NCBI GenBank assembly: GCA_036768485.1
Contig: JAVLUZ010000271.1
Span: 4,880,309 to 4,944,308 of the forward strand
Direction of reading: 5' to 3'
Origin: Mermis nigrescens
Lineage: Eukaryota; Nematoda; Enoplea; Mermithida; Mermithidae
Length of the DNA stretch: 64,000 nucleotides
Of the stretch, positions 59,683-64,000 are shown piece by piece; position 1 is the first letter of the stretch; every line of letters starts with the position of its first letter. Under the pieces are notes generated by a model. The model did no database searches, was not told the DNA's origin, and worked only from the letters and a program-made list of their open reading frames with translations. A program made the position numbers and the translations under genes.

Positions 59683-62081
59683 TCACGGAAATTGCAAACG
59701 CAGCGCCGCTGTGATTTACTACGATTGACCAACTACAGTAGAACATAAACACTTTTACCGTAGCCACGCGTGTTCGGCCATAGAAAGATGCGTTCGGCGT
59801 TAGTAGATCACAGCTAGCATATTGCGTTATTTGTCACACAAATGGTGAAAAGAATTTCTCAATCTGCTTTGATTTTTTGCATGCGTGCGTCTCAAAAGTG
59901 TGTGCATGCTGCAGGTCCAGTCAGAGAAAAAGGTAAAAATGGATTGGAATTTTCGTGTATATCATTATAATTCTCACTTCCTCCATTGGAATCTCATCTA
60001 AGAGATAATGGGCATAAAATGGAAGAGAATAGTATTTCCTGTGTGCGATCAATTGCATATTGCTCTGCCGCAGAAGTGCATTAAAAAGAATTAATTTCAG
60101 GCTGAGAACGTTCGGCGTTTTAAAACAAATTCATCGCCAATGAAGAGCAAAAGATTTAAAAATCATATAGACCCAGGGAAAGCGAGCGAAATCTTTGTGA
60201 GCTTGTGTATTAAAATATCAGGAGGTAAAAATTTGTTGTTGTTTTCAAACCTTGCCTTTATTACATTTTTAGGCGTATGTCCACTGAATAGAATAAATAC
60301 AAAATGGTAGATACGCATATAAAAGAACTTTAATTGAACAAGAAAAATTGTGAAGAAAGCTGGCTGGTCAGAATAAAATTTGCGCGAAATAATAGAACGG
60401 GCAATATTTTTGAGCTATATGCTTGTTTGAGGAGACAGACACTATGTGATGTATTACACTTCTGAACTGAATATATTATTGATGTACATATCATAAATAA
60501 ATGAAAAAAGCGAAGATACAAAATATTTTTGAAAGCGGATAATGAGGAACTTTTTATCAATTTTGTAGTTTAACGGCATAATGATATTTATTATTTAGTT
60601 TATTTTATGTAACAAAAATTTTAAATATGCAGCACCTAAATTCTAGGGGTCAGAATTAGGTAAATCGCCAAAAATATAACTAAAAATAGAATTCTGGGGT
60701 CTACAGTAATTTGGAGGGGTATGTATTTCAACTTCTGGGGTCACAGCCATCCCATGGCCATTTGTGGCCAGAAGGAAGGAGCATCAACAGTGTTTTTAAT
60801 ACAATACTATTTAGGATTCATCCATCCAGAATCCCCAAACTGTGCTGGTATGACATATGATTAATTTTATTATTCTTTTCAAAACTATGAAGGAATCGAA
60901 TAAAGATTTATCATTAATTAATTGATTCATTCATTTTAAAATTAATTTTAAATATCAATTTTCAAATTCCCATCTAGTCGTATTCCATGTCAGCTCCCCT
61001 CTAATATTACTAATTGTATCATTATGTAAATATTAATATAGAATTATGTAATAAAAGTATAATTATTTTATCTAATCACTTCAGACGCTTATTTAGTTCA
61101 ATTTTTTCAACAAAATATATTTTCGTTCTTCCATGCCTGTGTCAAAAAGAACGGCCAGCTTGGCTATTTTTATCTTTCCGATTTACGCTGGCGTGCTCAT
61201 ATTACTCTCCGATTGGTTAAAGAAAAAAGACACGCATACAGTATGTTTGTATTAATACGCATTAGGAAGGCCATCTCATTCCACTATCCGCGATCCACTA
61301 AGGATGATGTACAATTAATTTGCAAAACTATTTTTCATCTGTATTTCACTATTTTGTTAAATTTTCTATCTAGCTTAGAGCTTACAGTCACTGTTCATTC
61401 TCTCTTCCCAATTTCGCAATATAATAGTGAAAGATATGGTTAGTAGAAGAATGAAAATACCTTTTTAAAAACCTTTTTGTCCAAAAGATAAGAGCAATTT
61501 GCTTTGATTTTATTTCTAATTTTGATTTAGTCAAAAAGATGCGCTTTTTAAAATCATATAAATAATGGCAAAAGAAATTTTTGGGCCTATATGCTTTTTG
61601 AATCTTTTGCTCTTCATTGGCTATGAATTTGTTTTAAAACGCAGAACGCTCTCAGCCTGAAATTAATTTTAAAATGCTCTTTTGCGGCAGAGCAATATGC
61701 AATTGATCGCACACAGGAAATACTATTTTCTTTCATTTTTATGCCCATTATCTCTTAGATAAGATTCCAATGGAGGAAACGAGAATTATAATGATATGCA
61801 CGAAAATTCCAATCTATTTTTACCTTTTTTCTCTGACTGGACCTGCAGCATGCACACACTTTTGAGACGCACGCATGCAAAAAATCAAAGCAGATTGAGA
61901 AATTCTTTTTACCGTTTGTGTGACAAATGATGCAATATACTAGCTGCGATCTACTAACGCTGAACGCATCTTTCTATGGCCGAACACGCGTGGCTACGGT
62001 AAAAGCGCTTACGTTCTACTGTAGTTCGTCAATCGTTGTAAATCACAGCAGCTGCCGTTGCAATTTCATGACAAAAACTGT
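59683..62081. mobile_element. Fold-back structure: about 490-bp inverted arms, 1.4-kb spacer
   Basis: Arm 59683-60170 and arm 61587-62081 are inverted copies at roughly 90 percent by eye. Shared signposts are ACCGTAGCCACGCGTGTTCG, GATTTTTTGCATGCGTGCGT, GCATGCTGCAGGTCCAGTCA and GATAATGGGCATAAAA. This is either a long-TIR (fold-back type) DNA element or two inverted insertions of one repeat. The spacer carries an AGAATTCTGGGGTCTACAGT-type repeat also present at 62280 and no recognisable transposase. Confidence 0.75.
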
Positions 62082-64000
62082 GTGTACTTGCTTTCATACG
62101 CATAATTAGCGAGTTTCTGAAGAAATAGTTTTCTAATTTTTCGTCGCTTACCTGGCCAGAATTTCCGAAATTTTGGGGCGAGGGGGGAGGTTTGGGGGGT
62201 TAACACCATACGTAGGCAGTAATAAGTTGTGGGGAGGGATCAGAATAGGTGCAATTGCCAAAAATGTTACCAAAATAGAATTCTAGGGTCTACAGTAATC
62301 GGAGAAAGGGGGTTTTTAACTTCTTTGCACAAACCTCCTCCCTCCACGCTCATGTGTGTTATACGCCCCGAGTTAGAAAAAGCCCCTCCACAGATGCACG
62401 TTAGACTCCAGACTTCTATTTTTTAGTAACATTTCTGGCAGAAGTTTTAACGATTTCACCCCCTCCCCCAGAATCTTCTGTGCTGCTTATGTATGGTTGC
62501 AACACGTCGCATGATCATAAGGGTTGAGGATTTTCATCCCTTCATCCCTTCCCCCAAAAAATCTTTAACCCCTTCTGAGAAACTTTTCATCCCTCCCCAG
62601 AATTTGCAATGTTCTGTAAAGTTTCAAAACGTTCGTAGAAAAGGTGCTGTTTTAATTGTTTATAGCTAAGTGTTTGCCCAAAAGTGTCTTCGGCGCTTCG
62701 CGCCATATATAGTCATGGCCCTCTAAAAAAACCACGTTTCATGTTTTTAGCATATATTCATTGTGCAAGCACCCCAGTCTAGAAACTTTTATAATCAGAG
62801 CAATGTCCTGTCGTTCGTCACTTAGTTGATTTCATAGATCCCTTTAGTCTTGGAGAAAAAATCGATCAAAGTCAAAACTAAAAAAACCAGCAAATTCCAT
62901 TTGGGAAGTAAAACAAACCATGGGAAATAAAAAAACCACCCCCAAAATGTTATGCGAAGTGCATGGTTTGCAGCGTAAAACGGTTAGTCGACCCTAAATG
63001 ATCACATTTTTGAAAAAAAATTCATTTTTTATGATATTTCCGTTCATTTAATCACATTTTAATTTTTTCTGAATTTCATAAAAAGTTCTATAAATTTCAC
63101 AAATAAAGTCTTCAAGTGATAAAAACGACTCTAGGTAAGTCTTCTACATCCTCTGCAAGAAATCAGTGCAAAATTATGCAACTTGATGAAATATAATTTC
63201 GTTGCCATGGCAACGCATACTTAGTATTGGTCTTTTTTTAGGTTACAGTGGTTTTTAGGTTACAATTAGAGCTGCACACTTTGCAAATTTTACTACCCGG
63301 TTGCCCGACTATTTCATTACCCGGGTACCCGGGTAGGACCTTAGATAAAAGAGAATGCGGTGAGCATTGTTTATTTACGGTTGACAGTGAGGTATAGGGC
63401 AAAGTGATATTTAAGCAATGAAATTATTGAAAAATTAATGCAAGATTGAATATAATCAAGGCTTTAATCTGAAGAGTTCGTATGCATTTAATGAAATTTA
63501 AGTCATTTTCATAATTCAAAGCAAAAAATTGTGAAGCAGGTTTTGTATCTTCATAGCTCATTAAAACATTTGAGGCAGGAAAACACACTGACGAAAAGCA
63601 ATTTTGAAATCAACCGGAAATAAAAATTTATTCAAAAAACAAGTTTAAGTCTATCTGGAGCTGACTGCAGAGACGTCAGTCAAATTTTGGCTTGGGGGCA
63701 TAAACGTTTTCGTGTAGAATTTACGGCCTTTCTATTAACAAACAGTTCGGAATTTATAAGTGGCGCAAAGTGCCAAAAAATTTAGTCATTTTTTCCACCC
63801 TTATTAGTTTGTAGCTCTGTGAATACTAATAATCTGATGGAGCAGAAAATTATCAAATTTGTACGAAACAGTTTCGACAATTCAAGCTTCTAACAAGAAA
63901 ACTGCGAATCAGGCCCATATCCAGGGGGAAGGGGCGGGGGGCCTACCCCGAAATCGGAAAAAATTTTTGTTTTTCCTAAGGGGTCCCCCAGAGGAGAAAA
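62082..64000. other. Repeat remnants at the right edge, no gene
   Basis: 62220-62340 repeats the spacer sequence at 60650-60740. 62460-62500 carries a worn MITE-A right end. A GGCGCTTCGCGCC hairpin lies at 62693 and a variant at 63761. 63270-63375 (TAGAGCTGCACACTTTGC with CCCGGGTACCCGGGTA) is the left end of a TAGAG-type hAT-like element related to 56274-56340. Confidence 0.5.

Overview
This window is eukaryotic nuclear DNA. It is AT-rich, its genes have many introns with canonical GT/AG borders, and most of the sequence consists of dead transposons, MITEs and short tandem repeats. The families (hAT-like MITEs with 8-bp target duplications, CR1/jockey-type reverse transcriptase scraps, TA-site MITEs) and the intron sizes suggest an arthropod, probably an insect. 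The sequence alone does not give the species.

Three genes can be rebuilt by joining exons by eye. Most of their exons are too short to stand out as ORFs. (1) Minus strand, 5569 to 444, continuing off the left edge: three internal exons of a gamma-glutamyltranspeptidase (glutathione hydrolase). (2) Minus strand, 34223 to 19937: a complete ten-exon, 450-residue NTPDase of the ENTPD5/ENTPD6 type, with a signal peptide and all five apyrase conserved regions. (3) Plus strand, 39140 to 50363: a three-exon, 314-residue TMEM121-family membrane protein whose last intron is about 8.3 kb. Genes 2 and 3 are divergent and about 4.9 kb apart. Nothing suggests the three genes share a pathway, although ENTPD5-type enzymes and GGT both serve the secretory pathway or cell surface.

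Layout: 0.4-5.6 kb GGT exons and repeat-filled introns. 5.6-9.3 kb intergenic with a TAGGGATGCAC-ended hAT-like element. 9.36-12.09 kb two hAT-type MITEs inserted side by side, the first split by a non-LTR retrotransposon piece. 12.1-14.5 kb an internally deleted hAT transposon. 14.9-17.8 kb tandem repeats and a 492-bp MITE made of palindromes. 18.6-19.3 kb nested MITEs. 19.9-34.2 kb the NTPDase gene, whose introns hold many MITEs. 39.1-50.4 kb the TMEM121-like gene, whose second intron holds degenerate satellite and a nearly perfect 170-bp inverted repeat. 50.47-52.06 kb two long (TA)n tracts separated by a 1,060-bp GC-ended element. 52-64 kb more relics: a second hAT 5' region, a reverse transcriptase fragment cut by a MITE, and a 2.4-kb fold-back structure.

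No tRNA, rRNA, CRISPR or complete autonomous transposon was recognised. The most distinctive features are transposon biology: overlapping target duplications, MITEs carrying palindrome or simple-motif arrays, an intronic hairpin locus, and a recurrent GGCGC-TTC-GCGCC hairpin.
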